Shown: positions 1 to 8,261 of the stretch, one piece after another
How the letters are laid out: each line of letters opens with the position of its first letter
How positions within the stretch are numbered: position 1 is the first letter of the stretch
Source of the DNA: Rhodoferax sp. OV413
Lineage (GTDB): Bacteria; Pseudomonadota; Gammaproteobacteria; Burkholderiales; Burkholderiaceae_C
Direction of reading: 5' to 3'
DNA: 64,000 bases
Assembly: GCF_900104385.1 (NCBI RefSeq)
Contig: NZ_FNJA01000005.1
Location: 124,001-188,000, forward strand
Notes under the pieces: model-generated
What the model saw: the letters and a program-made list of their open reading frames with translations, nothing else
The model's database searches: none
Told to the model about the DNA's origin: nothing
Translations under genes and position numbers: made by a program

Positions 1-623
1 CCGGCTTTGTCGAAACCTGGCGCTACCGTGCGCTGCACGACCCGCTGCGCTACTTCACCTGCTATGCGCTGGACAGCCTGGCCGCGCTGGACACGCCCGG
101 CTACCGCGACGTGATGGCCCAGCCCAGTCCCTGGTCGGCCCGCATGCGCCCGGCGCTGCGCGACTTTCTGCGCCTGCCGTGCACGCTGCGCGGTGCGGTC
201 GGCGTATCCAGCGCGAGCCAGTTGGTTGTCACGGTACTCGACATTGCTCCTGAAAACATAGCTGCCTGCGCAAGCAGAATAAGCGCCAGAGCCCTGAACC
301 ACCACGTAGTCTGTGCCCACTGGGGCCAGCTGGCCGACATGGGCGCCTACCCGGTGGCCGGCCTGGGCAACCAGGCCTCCAACGCCCTGGCCCAGGGCGC
401 GCACCGCCATGTGCTGATGCTGCAAGGCGTGGACCCGGCCCGGCTGCTGGAGCAAGCCGAGCAGCTTCGCGCCGAGCTCGCGCCCTACAGCAGCACGGTC
501 ATCGCCCCCGAGGCCTTCGGCCTGCTCAGCCACACCCGCCACGACGCGCTGGACACGGCCACCCGGCTGGCACCGCGCATGGACTTATTCGCACAATTCC
601 ACCCCACAGGAGACACAACATGA
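1..623 (+). CDS. 5'-truncated hypothetical protein
   Basis: The frame is open from base 3 to a TGA at 621-623, so the gene begins outside the window. At least 206 residues are visible. I do not recognise the family with confidence. The first part (pattern RYFTCYALDSLAALDTPGY followed by a PSPW segment) looks like a dimeric alpha/beta-barrel or DUF4286-like segment, and the second half may be a second copy of such a fold. The middle (about bases 244-298) is a copy of the short dispersed repeat of this genome and gives an atypical stretch, NIAACASRISARALN. The stop overlaps the ATG of the following TctC-type gene (ATGA), so the two are probably translated together. This suggests a small catabolic or uptake operon, but no function can be assigned. 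Confidence 0.6.
   Translation, partial: GFVETWRYRALHDPLRYFTCYALDSLAALDTPGYRDVMAQPSPWSARMRPALRDFLRLPCTLRGAVGVSSASQLVVTVLDIAPENIAACASRISARALNHHVVCAHWGQLADMGAYPVAGLGNQASNALAQGAHRHVLMLQGVDPARLLEQAEQLRAELAPYSSTVIAPEAFGLLSHTRHDALDTATRLAPRMDLFAQFHPTGDTT
244..298 (+). repeat. Dispersed short repeat, copy A, inside a reading frame
   Basis: The block GCTCCTGAAAACATAGCTGC followed by CTGCGCAAGCAGAATAAGCG and CCAGAGCC has the AT-rich flank and GCGC/CTAG-like core shared with copies at 3399, 5783, 23836, 25197, 49579 and 57740. It is in frame with the surrounding gene. Its base composition is clearly lower in GC than the neighbouring codons. Confidence 0.6.
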
Positions 624-1594
624 ACAAACGCAGATTCCTCCACACCGCCCTCGCGCTGGCCAGCGGCCTGGCTCTGCAGGCCCAGGCGGCAGAGGCCTGG
701 CCCAGCAAGCCGCTGCGCATCATCGTCGGCTACCCCAGCGGCTCCTCGCCCGACATCCAGGCCCGCATGCTGGCCGAGCCGCTGTCCAAGGCCCTGGGCC
801 AGGCGGTGGTGGTGGAAAACAAGCCCGGCGCCAGCGGCAACATCGGCGCCGATGCGCTGGCCAAGGCCGACGACGGCCACACCATAGGCGTGATCGGCAA
901 CGGGCCGCTGACCAGCTCGCCGTTTCTCTACGCCAAGCTGCCGTACCAACCGCAAAAAGACTTTGCCCCCATCGCCCTGATCGGCAGCGCACCCCTGGTC
1001 TGGGTGGTGCCCAAGGCCGAATACCCGGGCAACACCGCCGCCTACCTGAAGGCCGTGCACGCCGATGGCGACCGCCTGGCCTACGGCTCGATAGGCCCGG
1101 GCTCGGGCGGGCACCTGGGCATGGAGCTGGTGAAGCAGGCGCTGGGCTTCAAGGCGCTGCACGTGCCGTTCAACGGCGGCCCGCCGATCCTGAACGCGAT
1201 GATGGGCGGCCAGGTGCAGCTGACCCTGCTGCCCGCGGCCACCGTGATGCCGCTGGTGCAGGCCGGCAAGCTGGCCGCCGTGGCCGTCACCTCGGCGCAG
1301 CGCAGCCCGCTGGCGCCGGAGCTGCCCAGCATGGACGAGCTGGGCGCGAAAGGCGTGAACATCGAAGTCTGGAACGCGGTGATGGCCCCGGCCCGCATGC
1401 CCGCCGCCCACCAGGCGCGGCTGGCCAGCGAACTGGCCAAGATCCTCGGCAACCGCGAGATCCGGCAAAAGCTGCTGCTGCAGGGCTGGAAGGACCAGGA
1501 CCCGTCGCCCGCCGCGCTGACCCAGCGCATCCAGGCCGACACCGCCGTCTACCGCAACCTGATCGCCCAAAAGGGCATCAAGATCGACGGCTAG
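620..1594 (+). CDS. Tripartite tricarboxylate transporter substrate-binding protein (Bug/TctC family)
   Basis: This 324-residue protein has an N-terminal signal peptide (MNKRRFLHTALALASG, predicted cleavage after QAQA) followed by the TctC/Bug fold. Typical family signatures are visible: WPSKPLRIIVGYPSGSSPDI near the mature N-terminus, then NIGADALAKA and PFNGGPPILNAMMGGQVQ. Family members bind carboxylates or other small organic solutes in the periplasm, and most Burkholderiales copies are orphans without TctAB, as here. The ATG overlaps the stop of the preceding gene. Its TAG lies within a CTAG shared with the convergent threonine aldolase stop. The ligand cannot be read from the sequence. 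Confidence 0.92.
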   Translation: MNKRRFLHTALALASGLALQAQAAEAWPSKPLRIIVGYPSGSSPDIQARMLAEPLSKALGQAVVVENKPGASGNIGADALAKADDGHTIGVIGNGPLTSSPFLYAKLPYQPQKDFAPIALIGSAPLVWVVPKAEYPGNTAAYLKAVHADGDRLAYGSIGPGSGGHLGMELVKQALGFKALHVPFNGGPPILNAMMGGQVQLTLLPAATVMPLVQAGKLAAVAVTSAQRSPLAPELPSMDELGAKGVNIEVWNAVMAPARMPAAHQARLASELAKILGNREIRQKLLLQGWKDQDPSPAALTQRIQADTAVYRNLIAQKGIKIDG

Positions 1595-2616
1595 AAGAAG
1601 GAGCGGATGGTCTGGGCCACGCGCCGCACATCGGCCTCGCTTACGTCCAGATGCGTGACCAGGCGCAGCGTGTAGCGGCCGGATGCCAGCACCTGCTGCG
1701 CCTGCAGATGGGCCATGAAGCCATCGGCCTGCTCGGGCGCGATCTGCAGGAACAGCATATTCGTCGGCCCCAGGTCGACCCGCAGCCCCGGCACGCCGGC
1801 CAGCAGCTCGGCCAGCAAGCGGGCGTTCGCATGGTCGTCGGCCAGACGCGCCACGTTGTGCTCCAGCGCATACAGGCCGGCCGCGGCCAGCACACCGGCC
1901 TGGCGCATGCCGCCGCCCAGCATCTTGCGCCAGCGCCGCGCCTGGTCGATCAGGCTCTGGCTGCCCAGCAGCACCGAACCAACGGGCGCGCCCAGGCCCT
2001 TGCTCAGGCAGATGCTGACCGAGTCGAAGCCAGCGACCAGCCGGCGCTCGGCCTGCGCCAGCGACTCGCCGGGTCGCTGCGAGGCCACGGCCGCATTGAA
2101 GAAGCGCGCGCCGTCCAGATGGCATTGCAGCCCCCGGCCATGGGCCAGTGCGGTGGCGGCTTCCACATAGTCTTGCGGCAGCACCTTGCCGCCAATCGTG
2201 TTCTCCAGCGCCAGCAAACGCGTGCGCGCATGGTGGAAGTCATCCGCCTTGATGGCCGCGGCGATGCGCTCCAGCGGCAGCGAGCCATCGGCCGCGTGGT
2301 CCAGCGGCTGGGGCTGGATGCTGGCCAGCACGGCGGCGCCACCGGCCTCCCATTTGTAGCAATGCGCCTCCTGGCCGACGATGTACTCGTCGCCGCGCTG
2401 GCAATGCGCCATCAGCGCCAGCAGGTTGCTCTGGGTGCCGCTGGGGCAGAACAGGCCGGCGGCAAAACCCAGGTGCTCGGCCAGCGTGGCCTGCAGCCGG
2501 TTCACCGTGGGGTCGTCGCCATACACGTCGTCGCCCAGCGGGGCGGCGGCCATGGCGGCTTGCATGGCGGGGCTGGGGCGGGTCACGGTGTCGCTGCGCA
2601 GGTCGATGGTTTTCAT
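1591..2616 (-). CDS. ltaE: Low-specificity L-threonine aldolase
   Basis: This 341-residue PLP enzyme of the beta-eliminating lyase/aldolase fold cleaves L-threonine or allo-threonine to glycine and acetaldehyde. It starts [19 protein letters not shown], the canonical N-terminus of the family. The frame stays open 102 codons further upstream, but that part is arginine-rich and family-unlike, so the ATG at 2616 was chosen. Other signatures are [28 protein letters not shown] and the Schiff-base lysine in [14 protein letters not shown]. The length is normal. The stop overlaps that of the convergent tctC-like gene. Confidence 0.95.
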   Translation of the reverse strand: MKTIDLRSDTVTRPSPAMQAAMAAAPLGDDVYGDDPTVNRLQATLAEHLGFAAGLFCPSGTQSNLLALMAHCQRGDEYIVGQEAHCYKWEAGGAAVLASIQPQPLDHAADGSLPLERIAAAIKADDFHHARTRLLALENTIGGKVLPQDYVEAATALAHGRGLQCHLDGARFFNAAVASQRPGESLAQAERRLVAGFDSVSICLSKGLGAPVGSVLLGSQSLIDQARRWRKMLGGGMRQAGVLAAAGLYALEHNVARLADDHANARLLAELLAGVPGLRVDLGPTNMLFLQIAPEQADGFMAHLQAQQVLASGRYTLRLVTHLDVSEADVRRVAQTIRSFF

Positions 2617-2669
2617 GGAAAAACGGGAAGTGAAGACAGCCGCTATTAGAGCCGGCTTTGCGCAGTGCG

Positions 2670-2825
2670 TCAGGGCGCGGGGTCTGGCAAGCCGCCATCG
2701 CCCGGGTCTTGCGGCGTAGCCGGTTGCGGCGCGCCGGCGTCGGGCTCTACCGGCAAGCTGCCGGGTTCCGGGCCGCCCGGTACATCGTCGTGCGGGCGGT
2801 GGGGTTTGTGCGATTGGAATGGCAT
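2670..2825 (-). CDS. Small proline-rich acidic protein, 51 residues
   Basis: Translation of the minus strand from the ATG at 2823-2825 gives a 51-residue protein starting MPFQSHKPHRPHDDVPGGPE and continuing PGSLPVEPDAGAPQ, ending at a TGA at 2670-2672. A good ribosome site (AGGAG, 7 bases upstream) precedes the start. From memory, small proteins with the GGPEPGSLPVEPD core are common in Burkholderiales annotations, which supports a real gene; I could not check this by search. Eleven or more prolines and no hydrophobic segments suggest a disordered cytoplasmic protein. It lies 53 bases upstream of ltaE on the same strand. Function unknown. Confidence 0.7.
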   Translation of the reverse strand: MPFQSHKPHRPHDDVPGGPEPGSLPVEPDAGAPQPATPQDPGDGGLPDPAP

Positions 2826-2939
2826 ATTGGCTCCTGGTGCGGGCTTCCATCTTGGCCCCGCTGGCCGGCAATGTCACCCGGACCAGGCCGCGCCGCCGCG
2901 TCGGCAGCGGCCTACAGCGCATCCCGGATAATCCGGCCC

Positions 2940-3401
2940 ATGTTTCACATCGTCCTGGTCGAACCCGAAATCCCGCCGAACACCGGCAACGTCATCCGCC
3001 TGGCGGCCAACACCGGCTGCCATCTGCACTTGGTGGAGCCGCTGGGCTTCTCCATGGACGACAAGCACATGCGCCGCGCCGGCCTGGACTACCACGAATA
3101 CGCCACCCTGACCCGGCATGCCGACTGGCCAAGCTTCATGGCCAGCGCCCTGCCCGACCCGCAGCGCATGTTCGCCCTGACCACGCGTGGCACCGGCAAT
3201 GTGTTCCACACCGACTTTGCCGCTGGCGACTGGCTGGTGTTTGGCTCAGAAACCAAAGGCCTGGCCGAGAGTGTGCGCGCCGACTTCACGCCCGAGCGCT
3301 GCCTCAAGCTGCCGATGCGGCCCGGCCAGCGCAGCCTGAACCTATCCAACGCGGTGGCAGTGACGGTGTTCGAAGCCTGGCGCCAGTGCGGCTTTGAATA
3401 G
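2940..3401 (+). CDS. trmL: tRNA (cytidine(34)-2'-O)-methyltransferase
   Basis: This 153-residue SPOUT methyltransferase 2'-O-methylates the wobble nucleotide of tRNA-Leu isoacceptors using S-adenosylmethionine. The start at 2940 gives MFHIVLVEPEIPPNTGNVIR, the exact family N-terminus; the frame is open further upstream but without family similarity. The knot motifs are clear: NTGNVIRLAANTG, FGSETKGL and MRPGQRSLNLSNAVAVTVFE. The length equals that of E. coli TrmL (about 157). The TAG stop falls at the edge of a dispersed repeat. Confidence 0.95.
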   Translation: MFHIVLVEPEIPPNTGNVIRLAANTGCHLHLVEPLGFSMDDKHMRRAGLDYHEYATLTRHADWPSFMASALPDPQRMFALTTRGTGNVFHTDFAAGDWLVFGSETKGLAESVRADFTPERCLKLPMRPGQRSLNLSNAVAVTVFEAWRQCGFE

Positions 3402-3470
3402 CTACTGAATTGATAGCTACTAGCGCTTGTGAAATATGCGCTAGCGCCTGATTTCTTATAAATTCAGGCG
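3399..3470. repeat. Dispersed short repeat, copy B, between convergent genes
   Basis: The segment carries ATAGCTACT...GATAGCTACTAGCGCTTGTG then AAATATGCGCTAGCGCC and an AT-rich tail. AGCGCTTGTGAAATATGCGCT forms an imperfect hairpin. It fills the whole gap between the trmL and maoC stop codons and includes both of them. Confidence 0.75.
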
Positions 3471-3925
3471 TAATGCCGGACCAGCGACTCGGCGACACAA
3501 ACGGGCTTGGCCTGGCCTTCCAGCTCCATCGTCGCCTCCAGCGTGAGCTGCACGCCCGGTGTTTCAGCCGGCAGCGGCGTGCAGGCAAGCAGCTTGAGCC
3601 GCGCGCGCACCCGGCCACCCACCGGCACCGGGCTGATGAAGCGCACCTTGTTCAGCCCGTAGTTCACCGCCATGCGCGACTCGGCGATGCCGAACGAGGC
3701 ATCGAACAGCCGCGGCAGCAGCGACAGCGTCAGAAAGCCGTGCGCAATCGGCCCGCCGAACGGCCCAGCCTTGGCCCGCTCCACGTCCACATGGATCCAC
3801 TGGTGGTCGCCGGTGGCGTCGGCGAACTGGTTGACCTGCTGCTGGGTGATCAGCGTCCAGTCGCTGACGGCAATCTCGCTGCCCACGGCCGCGGCCAGGT
3901 CGGCAAAGCGGTCGAAGCTGCGCAT
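3464..3925 (-). CDS. MaoC-like (R)-specific enoyl-CoA hydratase family protein
   Basis: This 153-residue single hot-dog-fold protein carries the hydratase-2 signature: FADATGDHQWIHVDVERAK with the catalytic Asp and His, followed by PFGGPIAHGFLTLSLLP. Members hydrate trans-2-enoyl-CoA to (R)-3-hydroxyacyl-CoA, often supplying PHA synthesis or acting in fatty-acid oxidation. The start at 3925 is 4 bases downstream of the stop of the ParA-like gene, so the two are very likely co-transcribed. The last codons enter the dispersed repeat. The substrate is not determinable here. Confidence 0.9.
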   Translation of the reverse strand: MRSFDRFADLAAAVGSEIAVSDWTLITQQQVNQFADATGDHQWIHVDVERAKAGPFGGPIAHGFLTLSLLPRLFDASFGIAESRMAVNYGLNKVRFISPVPVGGRVRARLKLLACTPLPAETPGVQLTLEATMELEGQAKPVCVAESLVRHYA

Positions 3926-3929
3926 GGCC

Positions 3930-4556
3930 TCAGGCGTCCAGCCAGGCGCTCAGCGGCTGCCACTGCTCCAGGTCTTTCTCGACCCGGCCCGGCGCCACGT
4001 CGAACACGCTGAGCCCGCCGGCAGCCAGGTGCACATAGTTCTGGGTGTTGCGCAGATAGGTCAGCACCGGTAGCTCCAGGCCTTCCAGGTAGTCGTGCAG
4101 GCGCTCGGCGGCCAGGGTGCGCTCGTCGACCCGCATGCCGACCAGGCCGACCTGCATCTTGTCGATGCGGCGGTGCTCGGCCAGCCGGTCCAGAAACTTG
4201 CGCGTGGCAAAAATGTCGAACACGCTGGGCTGCAGCGGCACGATGATCTTGTCGGCCAGCTTCATCACGTCTTTGAAGCGCTTGCCCTCCAGGCCGGCCG
4301 GGGTGTCCAGCACCGCGTAGGTGGTTTCCTTGCCGGCTTTGGGCGGCTTGTCGATCTCGTCGGCCTCCACGTCCCAGGGCTGGATCGGCGCGGCCGAGGC
4401 CGGGCGCAGGCTCAGCCACAGGCGTGCCGATTGCTGCGGGTCCGCATCGCCCAGCACCACGTGGTGGCCCCGCGAGGCGTAATAGCCGGCGATCTGGGTC
4501 GACAGTGTGGACTTGCCGACACCGCCTTTGGGGCTGGCAACAACGACGATGGGCAT
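3930..4556 (-). CDS. Orphan ParA/MinD-type P-loop ATPase
   Basis: This 208-residue ATPase has a deviant Walker A (KGGVGKSTLSTQIAGYYA at residues 10-27), the GDADPQQSARLWLSLRP switch region and a Walker B-like segment (AVLDTPAGL). No ParB or parS-like site lies next to it, so it belongs to the short orphan ParA group rather than a chromosome partition pair. ParA proteins use ATP-driven dimerisation on DNA or membranes to position cargo. In Burkholderiales, ParA-like orphans have been linked to positioning PHA granules or protein clusters; coupling to the MaoC gene hints at this but is inference. SD AGGAG lies 6 bases before the ATG. Confidence 0.9.
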   Translation of the reverse strand: MPIVVVASPKGGVGKSTLSTQIAGYYASRGHHVVLGDADPQQSARLWLSLRPASAAPIQPWDVEADEIDKPPKAGKETTYAVLDTPAGLEGKRFKDVMKLADKIIVPLQPSVFDIFATRKFLDRLAEHRRIDKMQVGLVGMRVDERTLAAERLHDYLEGLELPVLTYLRNTQNYVHLAAGGLSVFDVAPGRVEKDLEQWQPLSAWLDA

Positions 4557-4606
4557 GGATGGCTCCTAAAAAGGGAAACTGCAAAAAATTTTGCTATGTT
4601 AGCGGC

Positions 4607-5251
4607 ATGCAAGATCCGCGTCCTCCCACACCTCCCACCACTTCCCCACCCCGTATTTACCTCCTGGCCGCCCACCCCAACTGGCGCGCCTCCAATGTCA
4701 ACCAGCGCCTGCTGGCCGCCGCCCGAGCCCTGCCCGCCAGCGCCGAAGGCCCGCAGATCGAGGTGCAGGACCTGTACGCCAACTACCCCGACTACGACAT
4801 CGACGTGGCCGCCGAGCAGGCCCGGGTGGAGGCCGCCGACCTGCTGGTGCTGCTGCACCCCATCCAGTGGTACGCGATGCCGGCGCTGCAAAAGCTCTGG
4901 TTCGACGAGGTGCTGACCTACGGCTGGGCCTATGGCGCGGTATCGTCCGAGGGCCCGGATGTGGCTCCGGCCGGCACGCCCGGCACCGCGCTGCGTGGCA
5001 AGGCCCTATGGCTGGTGCTGACCACCGGCGGGCAGGAGGGTTCGTACCAGCCCGGCAACGACCACCGGCACCCGTTCGACAACTTCCTGCCGCCCTACGA
5101 GCAGACCGCTGCGCTATGCGGCATGCGCTTCTTGCCACCGCTGGTGCTGCACGCCGCCCACAGCGCGGGCAAGCAAGAGGTCAGCACCCACATCGACAGC
5201 TTTCGCCAGCGGCTGCAGAGCTACCCCCATTGGCCCGAACTGAGCACCTGA
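4607..5251 (+). CDS. kefF: KefF-like NAD(P)H quinone oxidoreductase, ancillary subunit of potassium efflux
   Basis: This 214-residue flavodoxin-fold protein (NQO1/KefF group) has FMN-site signatures: YLLAAHPNWRASNVNQRLL at the N-terminus, LLVLLHPIQWYAMPALQKLW, WAYG and TTGGQEGSY. KefF binds the cytosolic part of KefC, activates it and reduces quinones. The gene stops 12 bases before the Kef antiporter, which supports that pairing. The start at 4607 has no obvious Shine-Dalgarno and lies 50 bases from the divergent ParA start. The AT-rich gap with TATGTT suggests a very short leader. The frame upstream of 4607 is open but unlike the family. Confidence 0.88.
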   Translation: MQDPRPPTPPTTSPPRIYLLAAHPNWRASNVNQRLLAAARALPASAEGPQIEVQDLYANYPDYDIDVAAEQARVEAADLLVLLHPIQWYAMPALQKLWFDEVLTYGWAYGAVSSEGPDVAPAGTPGTALRGKALWLVLTTGGQEGSYQPGNDHRHPFDNFLPPYEQTAALCGMRFLPPLVLHAAHSAGKQEVSTHIDSFRQRLQSYPHWPELST

Positions 5252-5263
5252 GCACCCAAGCAC

Positions 5264-7099
5264 ATGGAACACGCACCCACCTGGCTGACCAACAGCTTCA
5301 TCTACCTCAGCGCCGCGGTGATCGCCGTGCCGCTGAGCAAAGCCTTGGGCCTGGGCTCCATCATCGGCTACCTGGCGGCCGGCATCGTCATCGGCCCCTG
5401 GGGCCTGGGCCTGGTCACCGAGGTGCAGGACATCCTGCATTTCGCCGAGTTCGGCGTGGTGCTGATGCTGTTTTTGATCGGACTGGAGCTGGAGCCCAAG
5501 CGGCTCTGGAGCCTGCGCCGGCCCATCTTCGGCTGGGGCTCGGCCCAGGTGCTGGGCTGCGCGGCAGTAATTTTGCTGGTCGGCATGGCGGCCGGCGCGC
5601 CCTGGCGTATCGCGCTGGTGGCAGCGCTGGGCCTGGCCTTGTCCAGCACGGCGATTGCGCTGCAGGTGTTCGGCGAACGCAATCTGCTGCCCACGCGCAG
5701 CGGCCAGGCCGGGTTTTCCATCCTGCTGTTCCAGGACGTGGCGGCGATTCCCATCCTGGCGCTGCTGCCGCTGCTGGGCGCGGCTTCTGAACAAAATGAG
5801 GCTCTAACGCATACATCGCCTGCGCTGCAAGCTCTTAAAACTGTAGCAGTGATTGCGGGCATCGTGCTGGGCGGGCGTTTGCTGTTGCGGCCGCTGTTCC
5901 GCTGGATTGCGCGCTCCAAGGCGCCGGAGATTTTTACCGCCGCGTCCTTGCTGCTGGTGGTGGGCATTGCCTCGCTGATGCTGTCGGTCGGCCTGTCGAT
6001 GGCCTTGGGTGCGTTTCTGGCCGGCGTGCTGCTGGCCGAAAGCGAATACCGGCGCGAGCTGGAGACCGACATCGAGCCCTTCAAGGGCCTGCTGCTGGGG
6101 CTGTTCTTCATCGCCGTGGGCATGGGGGTGGACTTTGGCGTGCTGCGCCAGTCGCCGGGGCTGATGGCGGCCATCGTGGTCGGCTTTCTGGCCGCCAAGC
6201 TGCTGGTGATCTACGCCATCGCCAAGTTCATGGGCGTGCCGTTTCAGGAGCGACCGGTGTTCACCGTACTGCTGGCCCAGGGCGGCGAGTTTGCGTTCGT
6301 GGTGTTCCAGACGGCCAGCGCCGCACAGGTGTTCTCGGCCCAGACCTCGTCGCTGCTGGTCGGTTCGGTGGCGGTGTCGATGATCGTCAGCCCCTTGCTG
6401 CTGCTGGCCATCGACAAGCTGTTGCTACCCCGCTTTGCCGAGCGCGGCGGCAAGCGGCTGGACGAAATCTCGGAGCAGCAGGAAGCCCCGATCATCATTG
6501 CCGGCTTTGGCCGCTATGGCCAGATCGTCGGCCGCATGCTGCTGACCCAGGGCCTGAGCGCCACCGTGCTGGACCACGATGCCGACATGGTGGATGCCAT
6601 CCGCCAATTTGGCTTCCGGGTGTTCTACGGCGACGCCACCCGGCTGGACTTGCTGCGCCTGTCCGGTGCGGCCACCGCCAAGATTCTGGTGGTGGCGGTG
6701 GACGACAAAGAGCAGAGCCTGAAGATCATCGACCTGGCGCGCGAACATTTCCCGAACCTGGAGATCGTCGCCCGGGCCCGCGACGTGCCGCATTGGAACG
6801 AGCTGCGCGACCGCGGCGTGCAGCGGGTGGAGCGCGAGGTGTTCGAGTCCAGCCTGCGCAGCGCACGCTCGGTGCTGGAGATTCTGGGCTACCCCGCGCA
6901 CGAGGCGCGCCAGCAGGCGATGCGCTTTCGCCGGCACAACATCGATCTGTTCGAGCAGCTGTACCCGCACCGCAAAGACCGGGCGAAGTTCATCGCCGTG
7001 GCCACCGAGGGCCGGCAGCAGCTGGAAGAGCAGATGGCCCAGGAGCGCGCGCAGCAGGCGCAGCGGCGGCCCCAGGGCTGGGGCAAAACCGAGAGCTGA
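5264..7099 (+). CDS. kefC: Glutathione-regulated potassium-efflux antiporter (KefB/KefC type)
   Basis: This 611-residue protein has an N-terminal CPA2 cation/proton antiporter domain with about 12 membrane segments (roughly residues 5-385), containing LMLFLIGLELEPKRLW, AIALQVFGERN and GAFLAGVLLAESEYRRE. It is followed by a Rossmann RCK/TrkA-N domain starting IIIAGFGRYGQIVGRML. It exports K+ in exchange for H+ during electrophile stress and is held closed by glutathione. The symbol kefC versus kefB cannot be decided from sequence alone. The upstream kefF-like gene is its expected partner. About residues 174-196, in a loop between membrane segments, are encoded by a dispersed repeat (bases 5783-5850). 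Confidence 0.93.
   Translation: MEHAPTWLTNSFIYLSAAVIAVPLSKALGLGSIIGYLAAGIVIGPWGLGLVTEVQDILHFAEFGVVLMLFLIGLELEPKRLWSLRRPIFGWGSAQVLGCAAVILLVGMAAGAPWRIALVAALGLALSSTAIALQVFGERNLLPTRSGQAGFSILLFQDVAAIPILALLPLLGAASEQNEALTHTSPALQALKTVAVIAGIVLGGRLLLRPLFRWIARSKAPEIFTAASLLLVVGIASLMLSVGLSMALGAFLAGVLLAESEYRRELETDIEPFKGLLLGLFFIAVGMGVDFGVLRQSPGLMAAIVVGFLAAKLLVIYAIAKFMGVPFQERPVFTVLLAQGGEFAFVVFQTASAAQVFSAQTSSLLVGSVAVSMIVSPLLLLAIDKLLLPRFAERGGKRLDEISEQQEAPIIIAGFGRYGQIVGRMLLTQGLSATVLDHDADMVDAIRQFGFRVFYGDATRLDLLRLSGAATAKILVVAVDDKEQSLKIIDLAREHFPNLEIVARARDVPHWNELRDRGVQRVEREVFESSLRSARSVLEILGYPAHEARQQAMRFRRHNIDLFEQLYPHRKDRAKFIAVATEGRQQLEEQMAQERAQQAQRRPQGWGKTES
5783..5850 (-). repeat. Dispersed short repeat, copy C, inside the Kef antiporter gene
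   Basis: The reverse strand reads CTGCTACAGTTTTAAGAGCT then TGCAGCGCAGGCGATGTATG and CGTTAGAGCCTCATTTTG. This matches copies A, D and E in order of landmarks (AT flank, GCTnGCnGCGCAG, GCGyTAGAGCC). It is in frame and codes for a variable loop of the antiporter. GC content is visibly lower than in the flanking codons. Confidence 0.65.
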
Positions 7100-7108
7100 G
7101 GCTACTAG

Positions 7109-8134
7109 TTACAGCGCCTCGTCCAGCGCCTGGGCTTCTTCTTCGTCTGCCGGCGCGGGCGCCTGGTAGGCGAGCACCATCTTGCCCACCTCGTCGGCCA
7201 TGGCCTGGCGCAGGCTGGCCGGGCCTAGCACCTCGCAGTGGGCGCCGTGCTGCAGGATGTCGGCAATCAGCCCGCGGTGGTCCATATAGGGCACGCGCAG
7301 CAGGTAGCTGCCGTCGTTCTGCAGCTTGCCTTGCTGTAGCGGATGCCACTGCACATTGGCCACCGCGCTGGCCCGTTCGGCGCTGAACTGCAGCCGCGCC
7401 CAGCGCACCCGGCCGCTGGTGAACACACCGTAGCCGGGGCCGAAATGGGCGTCCAGTTTGGGCTCGGGCACGTCGATGGCAGTGCTCGCATGGACCCGGG
7501 CGTCGGTGATTGCGTCTACCGCAAAGCTGCACAGCACCTCCAGGGAATGGCTCCAGGCTTCCAGATGCCAGCCACCGCGGCAATGCACCAGGCGCAGCGG
7601 CGAGATATCGGGCTCCATCACGCTTTCGCCGCCTTGCGCATGCACCAGGCCCAGGCGCTTGCGCCGCACCAGGGCCAGGCCGACCCGCTCGAAATAACGC
7701 GGCGTGGCGGTGTCCTGCTCCAGGCCGATGATGCGCACGCGCCGGCGCAGCTCCTGCAGCTCAGCGTCCTTGCTGTCCAGCAAGGCTTTGAGCCGGTCGC
7801 CCACCGGCACCGGGTTGATGATGAGCCCGCCGGTGTCCAGGCTCGCCAGCAGATGCTGCATGGTCAACAAGGCATGGATTTCGGTGGACGAGAACCACAG
7901 GCCCGGCAGTTCGTGGGCGCCGGTGGTCACCTCGCCGGCCATGGGGGCAAGCCGGTAGCCACCCGCGGCGCGGCTCCATTCAATGGGGAGTTTGAGGCGG
8001 GTGCGCAGATCGTCCAGATCACGCTTCAAGGTCGCTCGGGAGACATTCAGCTCGGCCTGCAAAGCTGCGAAACTAATGACCTTGTGCTGCCGCAGCAGCT
8101 GGTCAATTTTGTAAAGACGCCCGGTCTGGTCCAT
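7109..8134 (-). CDS. YafY-type WYL-domain transcriptional regulator
   Basis: This 341-residue regulator has an N-terminal DeoR-like winged helix (residues 5-60, with ISFAALQAELNVSRATLKRD) and a central WYL ligand-sensing domain (about 140-215, with LRLVHCRGGWHLEAWSHS in place of the usual WYL tripeptide region), then a WCX domain. Such proteins sense DNA-damage or small nucleotide ligands and repress or activate nearby genes. The start at 8134 was preferred over one 22 codons upstream because GGGGA precedes it and the product starts MDQTGRLYKIDQLL, typical of the family. The targets are unknown; it is convergent to the Kef gene. Confidence 0.9.
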   Translation of the reverse strand: MDQTGRLYKIDQLLRQHKVISFAALQAELNVSRATLKRDLDDLRTRLKLPIEWSRAAGGYRLAPMAGEVTTGAHELPGLWFSSTEIHALLTMQHLLASLDTGGLIINPVPVGDRLKALLDSKDAELQELRRRVRIIGLEQDTATPRYFERVGLALVRRKRLGLVHAQGGESVMEPDISPLRLVHCRGGWHLEAWSHSLEVLCSFAVDAITDARVHASTAIDVPEPKLDAHFGPGYGVFTSGRVRWARLQFSAERASAVANVQWHPLQQGKLQNDGSYLLRVPYMDHRGLIADILQHGAHCEVLGPASLRQAMADEVGKMVLAYQAPAPADEEEAQALDEAL

Positions 8135-8261
8135 GGTTTCCCCAAATCGAGGTTCGGTTTTATGTAATAGGTGTAACCATTTGATTCCAACATTGGCCAT
8201 AGAGCAAGGCCCTTTTACACACTGCCTTCGCGCGCATGAGCCACCAGCCCCGCTGTATCGT

